Positions 23,341 to 35,130 of a DNA stretch of 64,000 nucleotides are shown here, in pieces. The stretch lies in assembly GCF_022682495.2 (NCBI RefSeq), contig NC_071397.1, positions 19,354,739-19,418,738 on the forward strand. Reading direction: 5' to 3'. The notes below the pieces were generated by a model. The model made no database searches and was not told where the DNA came from. It saw only the letters and a list, made by a program, of their open reading frames with translations. This DNA comes from Desmodus rotundus (taxonomy: Eukaryota; Chordata; Mammalia; Chiroptera; Phyllostomidae). A program made the position numbers and the translations under genes. Each line of letters opens with the position of its first letter. The first letter of the stretch is position 1.

Positions 23341-25439
23341 CTGCCACTTACATGCAGATGAAAATAAATTGTATAGGCTACTGGAAATCAACTTTTGGAA
23401 AACCAACTTAATCTTTTTGGTACATAAATATTTTTGCTATAATGCAAAAGTAATTATAACAATGCAAATCATTAAGTCAAGAAAAATAATGTTGAGGAAA
23501 ATAACAGGTGCATCTTTTCCTTTTCTCTAAAATATAGTTTAATATGGATGAGAAAAGAATGACTCTAGCTTTTTAATGAGAAATTTAACCACATTTATAA
23601 AAATAAAATATTCAAATGATGTTTTGCTTGTGCTTCGCTATATTTGAAGAAACAGAAGGCATGTTTAGAAAGAAAATTGATTTTTTTTTAGTTTGAGGAT
23701 TTCGAGTTTAACATGCTGAACAAATTTGTATTCGGGAGGTTTGTTTTTCATAGCGACAAATAGGAATCTAAACCACAGTCAGGCAGCACTAGATGCAGGG
23801 AGCAAGTTGTCTACAGCTTTGAGTAGAATCTTGTGGCTCCCGGAATCAGAAGGCAAAAAGAAATTGAAAAAGGAAATATCAGTAGCAGATGAGAACCAGG
23901 AAAGCTAGAATCATAGAAACTGCAGGGAGGAAGGATGTGCCCATGCGAGAAGACCAGAGTGTAAGTATATGGGGTTCAAGCGCCCATTGACAAAGCAAAG
24001 GCCGTGGTGGTAAGTAATCATGACTTCCTTAGAAAAGTTCTATTAGGATTTTGGTAAGTGACAATGTGGGCGGTGGGACTTAATCCAATAAACCACATGC
24101 TAGCGTGTTGTCCTTATGTCAAGCCCTGAAGCAAAAGGAAATTTACATAGTTTCTATTGACACGCTTAGGCGGAATTTGGTCCATTTCCCATGTGATCAG
24201 TCTTGTGGAAACGTATTAAACCAAGCACAGGTTGTTGTTGATAAAATTACCTTAATCTAGGCCCTGGCTGAGTCTATTTTAAAACCATTCTGTGTTGGGC
24301 ATGACTCCTTGGGAAAGTTCTCTAGAGGTCATGTCGTTTGGATACTGGCACCACCCAAGAACAAAGCTTGTTACTGCATGGACTCACTGAGTTTAGCATT
24401 TCAGAACTAAGAGATAGCAATTGCCAAACCCGACAAAGGCCAGAGCCACGCAGCAGCCTGACTCAGAATGCCCATGGAGAGAGTGAATCCTACAGGGCCA
24501 GTGGGTCCTGCCACCTGGGCCACACTCAGCTGCAGAGCTGTACCAAGAGATAGACAAATAGAAAGTAAAATTGTGAACACCATCGTGTTTTGGAAAATTA
24601 AGCCTAGACATTTTTATACCATGTTTATGTCAGAATTTTGGTAATAAAATAAATCAATAGCAATATTCTCCTTTTCATTTCTCATTCTTCATCAGATTAC
24701 ATTAAAAAGCATGCATTGAATATCTTACATGTGCTAAGTACTCTCACTTGTGTACAATATTTTAAATTTGAGTATAGCTATTTTAACTAAATGGTGAGGA
24801 TGGCTTTATACTTAATTCTTTGAATGTCAGTTTTATAGGGAAGTGTTCTGTCTTTTTCTTTTCTTCATTCTCTTTACCACCATGCTGATCTGAACCACCG
24901 TGATGTCGCAGCCTAAGAATTGGGACTTTATAGTTTCCACTGACCACTTACTTCCGATTCTTGTAGGTTTGCTTCTTAAGCATGAGCCTTCTGCATTCCA
25001 ACAAAGATGGCCCAGGGTCTCAGACTTCCATGGTCCTTAGCATTGGCTTTTCCCTAGAAGGAGAGACCATTTTTCCCCTCAATATCAATATCAGTCTCTT
25101 AAAAAAATTATGATTTGCCCTCTTTTGGCATCTCATTCACTCCAGGACAAATAGAGTGATGAGAGAGGGGGCCACTCTGGACGTCTGACCCTAGGAAAGG
25201 AAGAGCGTGTTCACGCCAACACGGCACTTAGATTAGGCAGGACTGCGATGGCCTCTGAGGAGAGGTGGGATGGCTTAAACATATTCTCTCTGTACCTGAA
25301 TCACTATACTAGTCTCCACACCCATCTCCTCACATCCAACTGTTTCCCTCTCTTCACCCCCCAAAAAGTGATTTTTATCATGACAATTATCTCAAAATAA
25401 AAACAATTAAAAAAAACCCAAAGACAAAAACTAAAGTCA
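23341..25439. other. No recognisable feature
   Basis: About 2.1 kb with no supported gene. Short open frames at 24338-24611 on both strands overlap one another and carry no family motif. Confidence 0.45.
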
Positions 25440-25783
25440 GTATGATCCCTTCATTCCCATATATGAAGTCCTTCAATGGATTCCTGTTACCTTCAACAAT
25501 CAGAGCCAAAATCCTGAATGTGTTTATAAGGCTTTTGTGGTGTAGCCTCTGCCTCTCCAGCTCTTCTGTGTGCAAGTCCCCCAGTCTGACATGCGGGTCT
25601 TATCTCGGTGGCATGGTTTTCTACCAAGCATCTTAGTGTCCAGTTTCAGAAACTTTTTAAATCCATCTCGTTCTTCTGTTTCCATGTCTACTCCCTACTT
25701 CCCTCCCCTAACACTTTCCCTTAGCCTGATCAACACTTACTGATTTTCAGGTCTTGGAGTAAAAAACACTCTCTCAGGGAAGT
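25440..25783 (+). mobile_element. LINE-2 fragment, part 1
   Basis: 'gtccttcaatggattcctgt', 'agagccaaaatcctgaatgt', 'agcctctgcctctccagctc' and 'ctctcagggaagt' follow the L2 3' region in order. The continuation resumes at 26285 after an LTR insertion. Confidence 0.75.
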
Positions 25784-26279
25784 TGTATTGGTAAGCATTC
25801 TTGAGAGAAGTAAAACCAACAGATTATACATGGACATATAGAATGAGTTTCATGAGGAGGGATTGACTCAGCAATTATGAAGGCTAAAAATCCCACAGTC
25901 TCCATCTGCAAACGAGAGGCCCAGAAAAGCTCGTGGTATAGTTCTAGTCCAAAGCTGAAGGCTCGAGAAGAAGGGGCCAGGGTGTGTCCCAGCCCAAGTC
26001 AAAGAATTTAAGAACCAGGAGTTCTGATGTCTGAGGCCAGCAAAAGAGAGATGGTCTGGCTTAAGCAGAAAGAGCAAATGTATTCTTTCTACTCTTTTTT
26101 GTTCTATTCAGGCCCTCAGTGTGCTGGATGGTGGCCACATCACTGGCAAGAGCAATCTCCTTTGCTCAGTCTATTGATTCAAGTGCTAACCTCTTCTGGA
26201 CACACCTTCGGAGACACATCGAGAAATCACGCGAGCATCCCTTAGCCTAGTCAAGTTGACACAACAATTAAGTAGTGCA
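25784..26279 (-). mobile_element. Solo LTR, MaLR-like, inserted in L2
   Basis: An LTR of about 496 bp begins TGTA and ends TGCA, with 5-bp flanks 'gaagt' (25779-25783) and 'gaagg' (26280-26284) that agree at four bases. Internal landmarks are 'ggcccagaaaagctcgtgg', 'gttctattcaggccctcagt' and 'tagtcaagttgacacaac'. It splits an L2 that resumes directly on the other side. I assign it to an old ERVL/MaLR-type LTR from memory of the sequence; the exact family is uncertain. Confidence 0.7.
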
Positions 26280-26284
26280 GAAGG

Positions 26285-26520
26285 CCTTTCTTGCTGTGTT
26301 AGATTCTCCGGGCACATGCTGTGATGGCCTTGCACATTCCTTCCTCAAACCACTCACGATACTCGTTATTGTTTCCTAAGTGCATGTCTCTCTGTCACTT
26401 GTCAGATTGTCCATCCTATGAGGTTAGGAACATATCTAGTTTTGCTCACTGCAATTTCCCTGCTGTCCAGTATGGTGCTTGGCACTGACAGATACTGAAA
26501 TATGATTGAATCAGTCATAA
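26285..26520 (+). mobile_element. LINE-2 fragment, part 2 (3' end)
   Basis: Continues the L2: 'gatggccttgcacattcctt', 'tcctatgaggttaggaacat' and 'gtatggtgcttggcactgac' correspond to the terminal L2 sequence, ending in 'atgattgaatc'. Confidence 0.75.
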
Positions 26521-26759
26521 TTTATTGTCTGTCTTCCTTGTGGTGGTTAGTCCATTCTCTGTCTACAATGCTTTTACTTTTTTGCATGTGGAACCTATGT
26601 TATGTGATGAATTTTAACTACTTGAAATATTTTACCTTGGCTTCCTTTTCTAAAATACAATTGTAGTAATTAATATAAGGCACTCAGGGTATATCCAGTG
26701 CTGTCTCTCCTCGGGCAAACTATGTGACGTGTTCGATAGATGAACCTTCTTCATTCCTG

Positions 26760-26960
26760 AGACACCTTTGGAAGGTTGATACGATTATTCAGAATCATTA
26801 ATTCAGCTTATAACCAAGGACCATAGAATTCTGAGCTTAAATCACTTGATTCTTGTCTCACAGCTCTTAGGTAGTGGTGGGGATCCAAATTTTGGTCTGT
26901 CTGAATGTCTTACTTCAAAACTTAAGTGTGTTTCAACACCTCACTCTCTCTGTTGCTGGC
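26760..26960 (-). mobile_element. MIR SINE, antisense, diverged
   Basis: 'gtctcacagctcttaggtag' with 'ggggatccaaattttggtct' downstream is the antisense MIR core ('cacacagctagtaagtggc' type). Confidence 0.5.
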
Positions 26961-28571
26961 TCCTTCTTTTTGTTCAAAGGTTCTTTATTATGATTACAAA
27001 TTAGGCTAGGGAGCAGTAGTTATGATGTATATAATTCAATTCACTTCATTTCAAAATGTGTTTAGTAAAAATTCATGTTCTGCCCATTACATTGCTGGAC
27101 ATGCAGAAGAAAAGGTGATCCTTTGCACTGAGAGTTTATGATTTATTAGGGGACAGAGACCTGGGGGATGGAAAATAGAAGCTGAGGAGAGAGAGCTAGC
27201 ATTGTGGCATCAGATGACCAGTAGTAAAGGACCTTTGAAGAAGGGACAGGTCATTTGTCAGAGATGGCAAGAAGGTAAAGCCTCCAATTTTCCCAAAACA
27301 GTCATTTGGCGAGGAGGGTAAAAATGACTTCAGCTTGCTCCACCGTTTTGATCTGTAATGAGGTACTTAGAGACACCAAATATGTTTCGGTAGTAAGAAT
27401 AAGCCACATAACACGCTGACAGGATTAGTAGGTACACATATGTAAGTAAAAAGTGAACGAATTTAGGAAAATGACTCTGATTAATAATGGCTTATGTTCT
27501 GGGACACAGGAGAGTCTGGAATTAAACTAAGTATTTTCTTATAGCAGTTGGCATGCTGTCCTAGGTCCTGAATGAGGCCAGCAATAGTATGTCTTATGAA
27601 CATACAGAATCCGTGAATGATAGAGATGGAAATAAAGGATTAAGATGGGAAAAATAAAGATAACTGAAAAAGTACTTGAGCTTTAACTTTGGAAATAGTT
27701 GTGCCATGAACAACATGTGAAAATTAGAGGGTGGAACTTGGGCGAAAGCAAGGGGTGTAAGCTCAAACGTTTGCAGGAAACGGGCAGGAAGCGGGAGGAA
27801 GAAAAGCAGGCTGGGGAGGAAGGATTGAAGACTACAATGGGAAGCTAAGAGAGTCAGTTGCTACTCAGCTCCAGCCATTGGCTGATGGGTTTCCAGATCA
27901 CGTGATTTGCTGAGAGAATCTGAAAATTCAGAAATGTTTGCATTTTAAATGTTGGTAAATAATTTCATATATTTTTAAAGCCAGCACTGTGTGGTACAAA
28001 TAAGCTATTTCCATGGGCTTCATGTAAACTGTGGGGAACAGTTAAGGATGTGTGCCATTGAGGAGACAGCCTTTCTTTACAGTTCTGTGGTGCTACCACT
28101 AGTTCATCGTTTCCAGCCTGTGGCTCCTGATGGGATTCAGTGAGTTCCTATCTCACAACTCGTGAAGGCAAGAACAAAGAAAAACAAAACCATTTACATG
28201 CTTTTTTCTTGTCCTTTGAAGTCCTAAAACATATTGCAGTTTTGAGTGATTTTCTAAGCCTTTGTATCCAATCTCAGATGGAATCTATTCCACAACCTAA
28301 AGGTCTGAGACATCTCTTTTTTATATTTTTGGAACAATTTTAGAAACAGCTTTGATATGTATGCTCTGTGTTGATCTGCCATATACAGTTGGTGTGTTCT
28401 CTTTAATTGTCTCAAAATGCAAATTCTGTGGGGCATGAGGTATGCTATTGTGTTTACAACTAAGCTGAAACCAATTACAGCATGTTCTCAAGGAAAAAAC
28501 ACCTTTATTAAGCAAACTTATTTTTTCATAGAAAGGGGGCCAAAAAGGTCATATGGTTTGTGTGTTAAAAA
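26961..28571. other. No firm feature
   Basis: The stretch 27090-27240 ('ctggacatgcagaagaaaag', 'ggggacagagacctgggg') could be antisense L2 3' end, but too weakly to call. The rest is unassigned. Confidence 0.4.
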
Positions 28572-28770
28572 AGTGTGGGTCAGAGGATAGAGTGCTGGCC
28601 TGCAAATGAAAAGATTGCTGGTTCGATTCCCAGTCAGGGCACTTGTCTGGGTTGCAGGCCAGGTTCCCAGTAGGGGGCGCACAAGAGGCAACCACACATT
28701 GATGTTTCTCTTCCTCTCTTTCTCCCTCCTTTCCCCTCTCTATAAAAATAAATAAATAAAATCTTTTAAC
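28572..28770 (+). mobile_element. VES SINE
   Basis: A well-preserved copy: 'gagtgctggcctgcaaatga', a near-canonical Pol III B box 'ggttcgattcc' (28620-28630), 'gtagggggcgcacaagaggc', 'caaccacacattgatgtttc', CT-rich run and '(aaat)n' end. The first bases of the tRNA-like head are missing or changed. The open frame on the opposite strand is a by-product. Confidence 0.92.
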
Positions 28771-29205
28771 AAATGGCATTTTATTTTTCTGTATTAATGG
28801 TAAATCTGAAAGGCATACATTTGAGGGAAGAATGGCTGTGTTTCTCTTCATTTGAAGGCCGTATTTAAGTATAATGGTGTCATTGTATATTGTTATTAAA
28901 TGCCCTTGGATAATTTACACTCTCTTTCAAATGTAGGTCAGACTGTGGGTTCATGTAGCAGACTTACCAAGGTACAGGTTTTTGTGGGGTGGGGAAATTT
29001 TTTGTGTGTTTTGATACTCTCTGTCAAATTTGGGATGGGCCAGGGTAGAAGATAAGTAATAGCAATAATCACACCACTAGCAGTGCTTATACCTTTAATT
29101 CAAATACTAGACTGAAGAGAAGAATATATATCCCTCAAAATTTCTTTGAAGTTTCGAGTTTCATCCCAAAATTTGTAGTATTTTGTAACCTACTCCACAA
29201 CACAG
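28771..29205. other. No recognisable feature
   Basis: Intergenic DNA; nothing supported. Confidence 0.5.
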
Positions 29206-29263
29206 GAGCAACTTCTCCTTCTTATTCTCCTCTTCTTCCTCCTCCTCCTCATCCTTCTTCTTC
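29206..29263. repeat. CTT/CCT pyrimidine-rich simple repeat
   Basis: 'ctcctcttcttcctcctcct' and similar triplets abut the left LTR and may have replaced its outer end. Confidence 0.9.
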
Positions 29264-29571
29264 ATTTTAAGAGTTTGTTTGAACCAATATCAGTTGGAAT
29301 CAGGCAGCACCAAAAAAAAGAGGTTAGGCATACTCCACAGTCAGGAGCTCAGGGAGAGACCTTTATAGAGAAAAGGCCAAAGGAAGGAAATTATTCATTG
29401 ACTATAGTACAAACACTAATTGGCTGTTCATGATTGGTTGTCTTTAGTGACCTTTGATTTGCCTTTTAACCTTAAGACATTTATAGGCTTCAGATTTGGG
29501 TTTGCTTACATAGGTTGCAAGACATTAGAACCACAGCAGCCTAAAGGCTCCTTTATTTAATGAATTGAACA
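29264..29571 (-). repeat. ERV 3' LTR, remnant
   Basis: Shares 'attttaagagtttgtttgaa' and 'gcagcaccaaaaa...gaggttaggcatactc' type segments with the opposite end at 35158-35245. On the minus strand it starts TGTTCAATTC directly after the polypurine tract. Its outer end is cut off at the pyrimidine-rich repeat. Confidence 0.75.
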
Positions 29572-29585
29572 GTTTTCCCTTTTGG
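29572..29585 (-). promoter_or_regulatory. ERV polypurine tract
   Basis: On the minus strand the bases read 'ccaaaagggaaaac' immediately before the LTR's TG. A purine run in this position primes plus-strand DNA synthesis in retroviruses. Confidence 0.7.
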
Positions 29586-29699
29586 TCATTTTCCATACAT
29601 GTGAGATGGCCAAGAATTTGGTAATACCTCCACTCTCACTCATCAGGGTTAAGCTGCTCTTGTTTCATTGTGAAACACATCGGTTATGATGTCAGGTTC

Positions 29700-30150
29700 C
29701 CAGAAGAATTGTTTCTGCTCTTCATATTGGTTCTCTTTTTCTAAGTGCAGTGAGCCCATCTGATGTGCTGCTAATGGCTATAGACATGTATTTACAACCT
29801 TTAAAAAGACATAGAACATTAGGGAGACTACAATAATAACTACTAGGAGGATAATACCAAGAGACAACAGTATACTCCTTAATCAGGGCCCCGTGAACCA
29901 AACCAGTTGATATAAAAAAATGTACCAGAGGGAGACCAACCTGTTGTAGCCAAATGGCTTGTTTGTTAATTCCCTGTATTTGCCACAGTGCCAGAGGTGT
30001 TGATCAAGGTACAACAGGAGATATTTGCTATGAGACAGACTCCTCTTTTTTAGCCAATAATCAATCTAAAGCAACTCTATTATCTAAAACCACCTTAGCA
30101 AGAAAGCCCAGAGAGTTTTATTGTGCAGCTACAGGCTTAGCAGCAGATTC
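29700..30150 (-). pseudogene. ERV env transmembrane-subunit relic
   Basis: Translating the minus strand in shifting frames shows an 'ALD-LLA' segment (about 30060), a degraded cysteine-containing region after it, and then an I/L/V-rich membrane span (about 29805-29865) followed by a short basic/acidic tail ending 'LEKENQYEE'. This order matches the C-terminal part of gammaretrovirus-like Env transmembrane subunits. Several stops and at least one frameshift break it, so it cannot encode a fusion protein. The position just before the polypurine tract supports the assignment. Confidence 0.72.
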
Positions 30151-31563
30151 AGCAATACTTACTAGAGTTTAGGAACACAGTCTTTCCATGCATCGACAAA
30201 CAAAAGTCATCAGGAAAAGCAGAAGGAATAAAGGTTTTATGTTGGAGATGGAGGTCTTGATCCATGATATTGGGAGAACTTCTACCTCAAGATGCCACCT
30301 GCTTCTGGGGAGGAACTTCTCTAGTCAGTTTTAATTTTAGGTATCTATCGAGTATGCAGTTCCAAAAGTCCGGGGAAGCCCTTTATAAGTGGAGTGTGTG
30401 TACCCAAGGTTTGAGTGTCTGAAGGTTGGCAGCCTCCTGGGCAGTAAGGAGAAACTGATGCAGTTCCTTCCAAGGAAACTTCCCAAGACAGGTTTTTTTT
30501 TTTTCTTACTGACTCCAAATCAGAGGGTGGGAGAAAACTGGAAACATTAATCTGACGAGTTGTAGACAAGTATTTGAGGTAACTAGAAGAATTTGGGATC
30601 CCATTTAGTTAGCAAATATATAGAAAACCTTAAAGACAATGAACAGAATTAGAATTTGGTATCCACAGGGTTATCAAGGTTGTGTTAGAATTTCTACAGT
30701 CACCCTGACTTCTATTTAAAAAAAAATCACAGTAAAGCTAATTTGTTTGCAAAATAAGTCTAGTCTCATTAAGCATAGCCTGATTATTTACATAAGTGCA
30801 CAAAGAATAGTGATTGACCATATAGGTTCTTTTTAAATCTGCTTTGCTAGAACTTTTCATAGGAATGTTTAATTGGACTTTGAAAAGCTCTCTAGGCTAA
30901 GAAGCAAAGCCAAGAACTAACTCAACAGGAGACTCTACCTGCAATAATTATAGATGTGGGTGAATTCCTCTCTTCTTGAGAACTCCTCAGTATCCTGAGG
31001 TTCCTGGCAGGCACTTACTCACGTGGTAAGGCTGCTGGGAATCCTTTAAACAAGATGTCATACTAATTTTTCCAAGGGTTTTTTATTGACTGCATAATAT
31101 TAACCCTTAGATTCTTAAAGCTTTCTGGTCATATCTGATTCTATGCATATTCTCAAATATGACATTCCAGTCATAGCCTTGGTAATATAACCAATTTTCC
31201 CAATTATGTCCTGTTACAAAGAAAACCAATTCTTGTTGAACTTATGAAAATAACTGTATTGTCATGAAAATAAGAATACTCAAAAGTTTCTGAGTTCTGG
31301 AGGGATCAAATAGGTAGGGAAAGTAATGTTTCAATTATGTTTATAGAGGTAGACCTAAGAAAAAAGAGAAAAAAGTTTTCTTTAAATCTGAAAATAAATA
31401 AAACCTGAAGAAAAATAAAAATTTATAAAAAATGATAATCATCCTGATCAGTTTGTTTAATCCCATATTATTAATTCTTGTTCTGCTTAAATCCAGTTTT
31501 TTCAGGAGTTCTGAAACTTTTTATCCAGTTCTCTTTTATAATCTAGAAGTTATCAGAAACTTT
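30151..31563 (-). other. ERV interior, unassigned
   Basis: Probably the upstream part of env plus decayed sequence. No frame on the minus strand is recognisable as Env surface subunit or polymerase. Confidence 0.4.

Positions 31564-31622
<59 letters not shown>
31564..31622. repeat. (TA)n microsatellite
   Basis: An almost pure run of about 29 TA units inside the ERV interior. Confidence 0.97.
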
Positions 31623-31625
<3 letters not shown>

Positions 31626-32042
31626 TGTAAGATACAAAATCTTTACTTCCTGGATAGATTACACAAAAAATAAAAAACAAAACAAAACTTTCACAATCTC
31701 TTGTCAAGGCCAACAGTTCAAGAAAACTCTGTTCTTTTAACAGAGAAATAAACAAATTTCAATTTTGCTCCAGTGTATTTTTGATATTAAGACCCATTCT
31801 TTAAAAACTAAACTCATTCAAATTTATAGTCAGCTTGAGGACACATAAAACTCTGTTTCTAAGATTCTTTTTCCACAAATCTTCTCCAGTTTCTTAATCC
31901 ATTTGAGTTTTATCCTACAAGACTTACCTTCCTGAAGTTTGCAGTTGGAGAAATGGCTCTGGGTTCCTAGAAGGGACCAGGTGGAAGAACAGTTCCATCT
32001 TAAAGCCTCAGAAAAGGGTGTAAGTTTCTTCAAGAAGGTCTC

Positions 32043-33570
32043 CATGAGCAATGTCCAAGATTCTGCTGCTATGTTTTCTTTTATGATTTTTATGGTTTTG
32101 GGTCTAACATTTAAGTCTTTGATCCATTTTGAATTTATTCTTGTGTGTGGTATAAGAAGGTGGTCCTGTTTAATTTTTCTGCATGTATCTGTCCAATTTT
32201 CCCAATACCATTTATTGAGTAAACTATCTTTAGCCCATGGTATGTCCTTGCTTCCTCTATCAAATACTAATTGATTATGAAGGTGTGGGTTTATTTCTGG
32301 GCTCTCTATTCTGTTCCATTGGTCTATGTGTCTGTTTTTAGGCCAGTACCATGCTGTTTTGATTACTAAGGCCTTGTAGTATAGTTTGATATTAGGTAGC
32401 GTGATTGCTACAACTTAGTTCTTCTTTCTCAGGATTGCTGTTGATATGCAGAACCTTTTGTGGTTCCATATACATTTTTGAAATATTTGTGAAATATGTA
32501 ATTGGAATCTTGAAAGAAATAGAGTTGAATCTATAGATTGCTTTGGGTAGTATGGACATTTTAACGATGTAAATTCTTCCTTTCCACAAACACAGTGTGT
32601 GCTTCCACTTATTTGTACCTTCTTCAATTTTGTTGCAAAGGAAATCATCAACAAAATAAAAAGACAACCCACACAATGGGAGAACATATATATGATATAT
32701 CCGATAAGGGGTTAATATCCAAAATTTATAAAGTACTTAAAAAAAGGGGGAAGGACCTGAATAGACACTTCTCCAGAAAGGACATGCAGATGGCTAATAG
32801 ATACATGAAAAGATTCTCAGTGTCATTAATCATCCAAGAAATGCAAATTAAAATCACAATGAGATATCATCTCCATCTGTCAGAATGGCCACCATCAATA
32901 AATCAACAAACAACAAGTGCTGGCAAGGATGTGGAGGAGGGGGAACCCTTTTGCATGATTGGTGGGAATGCAGACTGGTGCAGCTACTGTGGAAAGCAGT
33001 ATGGAAACATCTCAAAAAATTAAAAATGAATCTGCCTTTTGACCCAGTGATCCCACTTGGGAATATATCTGAAGGAACCCAAAACATGAATTTGCAAGAA
33101 CATAAGCGCCCCTATGCTTATTGCAACATTATTTACAATCACCAAGATATGGATGCAGCCCAGTGTCCATTAATAGATGAGTAGATAAAAAAACTATGGG
33201 ACATTTACACAATGGAATTCTACTCAGCCATAAAAAAGAAGAAAATTTTACCTTTTACAACAATATGGATGGACGTAGAGAACATTATGCTATGTGAAAT
33301 AAGCCAGTCAGAGAAAGACAAATACCATATGATTTCACATATGTGGAATCTGATGAACAAACTGAACTAACAAAGAAAATGGGGACAGACTCACAGATGA
33401 AAAGCAGATGACAACTAGTGGCGGGGGTGGTCTGGGGGGAGGGATTAAGCAAAAAGTAAAAAGGACTCATGGACATGGACACCTGTGTGGTGATTGCTGG
33501 GGGGAGGAGTGTAAAAGGGGACTAAATGGTAATGGAAAAATAAAATAAAGATTAAAAAATAAATTATTTT
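32043..33570 (+). mobile_element. LINE-1 with 5' inversion (twin priming) inside the ERV
   Basis: The left part (32043 to about 32640) is L1 ORF2 sequence on the minus strand; the right part (about 32641-33570) is L1 on the plus strand, including the ORF2 C-terminus, 3' UTR and A-rich tail. In L1 coordinates the inverted part ends shortly before the direct part begins, with roughly 100 bp missing. This is the classic product of twin priming. Possible target duplications are 'aagaaggt' (32032-32039) and 'aagaagggt' (33574-33582). The tail differs from the copies at 5.4 and 9.9 kb ('tgatgaacaaactgaactaa'), indicating another subfamily. Confidence 0.92.
32641..33360 (+). pseudogene. LINE-1 ORF2p C-terminal part, broken
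   Basis: Encodes the end of the L1 ORF2 protein after the reverse transcriptase: '[15 protein letters not shown]', '[18 protein letters not shown]', then a shifted frame with '[20 protein letters not shown]' (the cysteine-rich C-terminal motif with the C-C-H-C spacing retained) and 'NLPFDPVIPLG'. At least one frameshift separates these blocks. A stop lies near 33184. Confidence 0.88.
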
Positions 33571-33582
33571 TTAAAGAAGGGT

Positions 33583-35106
33583 TTTTGTTTCCTAAATCCA
33601 GATCTTTTATAATATCTACAAGCCTTTAAGATAAAAAGGAGACACTTGGACATTGGAAAAAAGGATAGGCAGGATTTGAATTATTTCTCGAGCCACATTT
33701 CTATTATTGCACAGACTTGATTTGGAAGACAAGTAGAAAAATTGTTTTGAATTTATCAAAGAACTGGGTTGCATCCCACATGGTACCAAGACTCTGACCA
33801 GGTCATCCAGCTATATAAACCTCAATTTGCTTTTTAAATCAGGGAGAAAAATTCCTGTTTTCTACATTTAGAGTTGTAGTTTTTCGGAATGTTTTAGTAA
33901 AGCCTTTCCATGATGGCTTCAGAATGTTTTTCGTTCCCTCTGAACACATGGTTTCATTTTAGCTTAGGGGGAAAGGGCTATAAAATGTTTTCTTGTAAGG
34001 CTTTGAATATCAGCTTCCAGTTTGGCCACTTCTGACCACAGAGCTACTTAAGAAAGAGTCCTTTTAAACTTGTAAGTTTCAGCTAGAACAAACAGTAAAC
34101 ATTCCCGGCCATATTGAACAATCCTATAGACACAAGATGGATCCCCAAAGGGGGTGAAAATGACACTGTCCTCCCAGGACCCAGAGCCACTCCCAAAGAT
34201 AATCAAAGGAGAGACCTAGACAATTTCCCTGAGAGCTGGCAACAGTCAGTAGGACCCTAGCTGCAACCCACATGTCTGTCCAGCTATGCATAGCCAGAAA
34301 CAGGGCGCAATCCACATTTCTGTCTGACCATATTTGAGGCCCTTCAGCTTGACAGTTGCCAAGTCAAGTTCTCAGGACACAAAACGAAGCAAACAAGAAG
34401 ACAATAGCTATCCACAGGAGGGAAAGAAATGATAATCATTGTGTTTTTTTTTTCCTGCCAATCTGAATTTGGAAAAGAAGGGGCAAGGTGACATTTTATC
34501 TTTTTTTCCCTCCCTTAACCAGGCACTGTAGACAGAGATCTGGGAGAGCTGACTTTGGTAGGAATTCTTACCCTCTGCTGGCTTCTGCTGGCTTTCCCAG
34601 GATGTGCCTGCAGTCTCCAGAGAGAGTGGGATGTCCCAGCAGGTCTAATCCAGGTCTCCAGAAAGTATAAAGGAGGAAGAATAGCTTTCTCTCTGCCCTT
34701 TGTAATGAGTGCCAGCCTGACAACCCTTTTTCTCTAGGACACTTCATAAATGGGTAAGCTTATGTAAGATGGTTTCAAGTTCTCCACTGTGGCCACTGTA
34801 ATTCAAGAATATCTTTGTTAAGATTAACTCACTTATTCAATTTTAAAACAGAATTGTATTCACCCAAGGCCTCATACTGACCTCAGTCCGGTTTCTAAGT
34901 TGAACCTAGTCCAACCCCAGACATAGTCCAACCCCAGATGCCGTCCAACTCTGGCCAGTTTCTGGACCCGCTCTGGATAAAGAAATGCACCAAGTCTGGA
35001 AGCACATACGTAACACAGCTGAGGAGCTAGGATTTGACAGGGACTTACCTACCACCTCTAGCAGCGGTTACTTGCTCCTGGTAGGGGGCAGTCAGAAGTT
35101 TCCTTT
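33583..35106 (-). other. ERV interior, 5' part, unassigned
   Basis: Between the L1 and the primer binding site on the minus strand, where leader and gag should lie, no gag motif or long frame is present. An acceptable splice-donor sequence lies near the right end. Confidence 0.4.
35043..35053 (-). promoter_or_regulatory. Possible ERV splice donor
   Basis: On the minus strand the sequence reads 'ggtaggtaagt', a strong match to a 5' splice site, about 60-80 bases downstream of the primer binding site. Retroviruses use a donor in the leader to make env mRNA. Function is inference. Confidence 0.4.
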
Positions 35107-35126
35107 GGTTCCCTCTTCTGACACCA
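35107..35126 (-). promoter_or_regulatory. ERV primer binding site, tRNA-Leu type
   Basis: On the minus strand this begins 'tggtgtcagaagaggga', close to the complement of the 3' end of a tRNA-Leu ('tggtgtcaggagtggga' type, from memory) with two visible differences. It lies four bases from the LTR end, as expected for a primer binding site. Confidence 0.7.
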
Positions 35127-35130
35127 GAGA

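Noticed and set aside
28572..28770. tRNA gene (good Pol III B box)
   Set aside because: The tRNA-like head belongs to a VES SINE; no cloverleaf or anticodon arm is preserved.
32595..33023. A 142-codon plus-strand frame with CCHC-like cysteines
   Set aside because: It starts in the inverted L1 part and continues into the direct part, so it is a chimera of one L1 insertion and not a gene.
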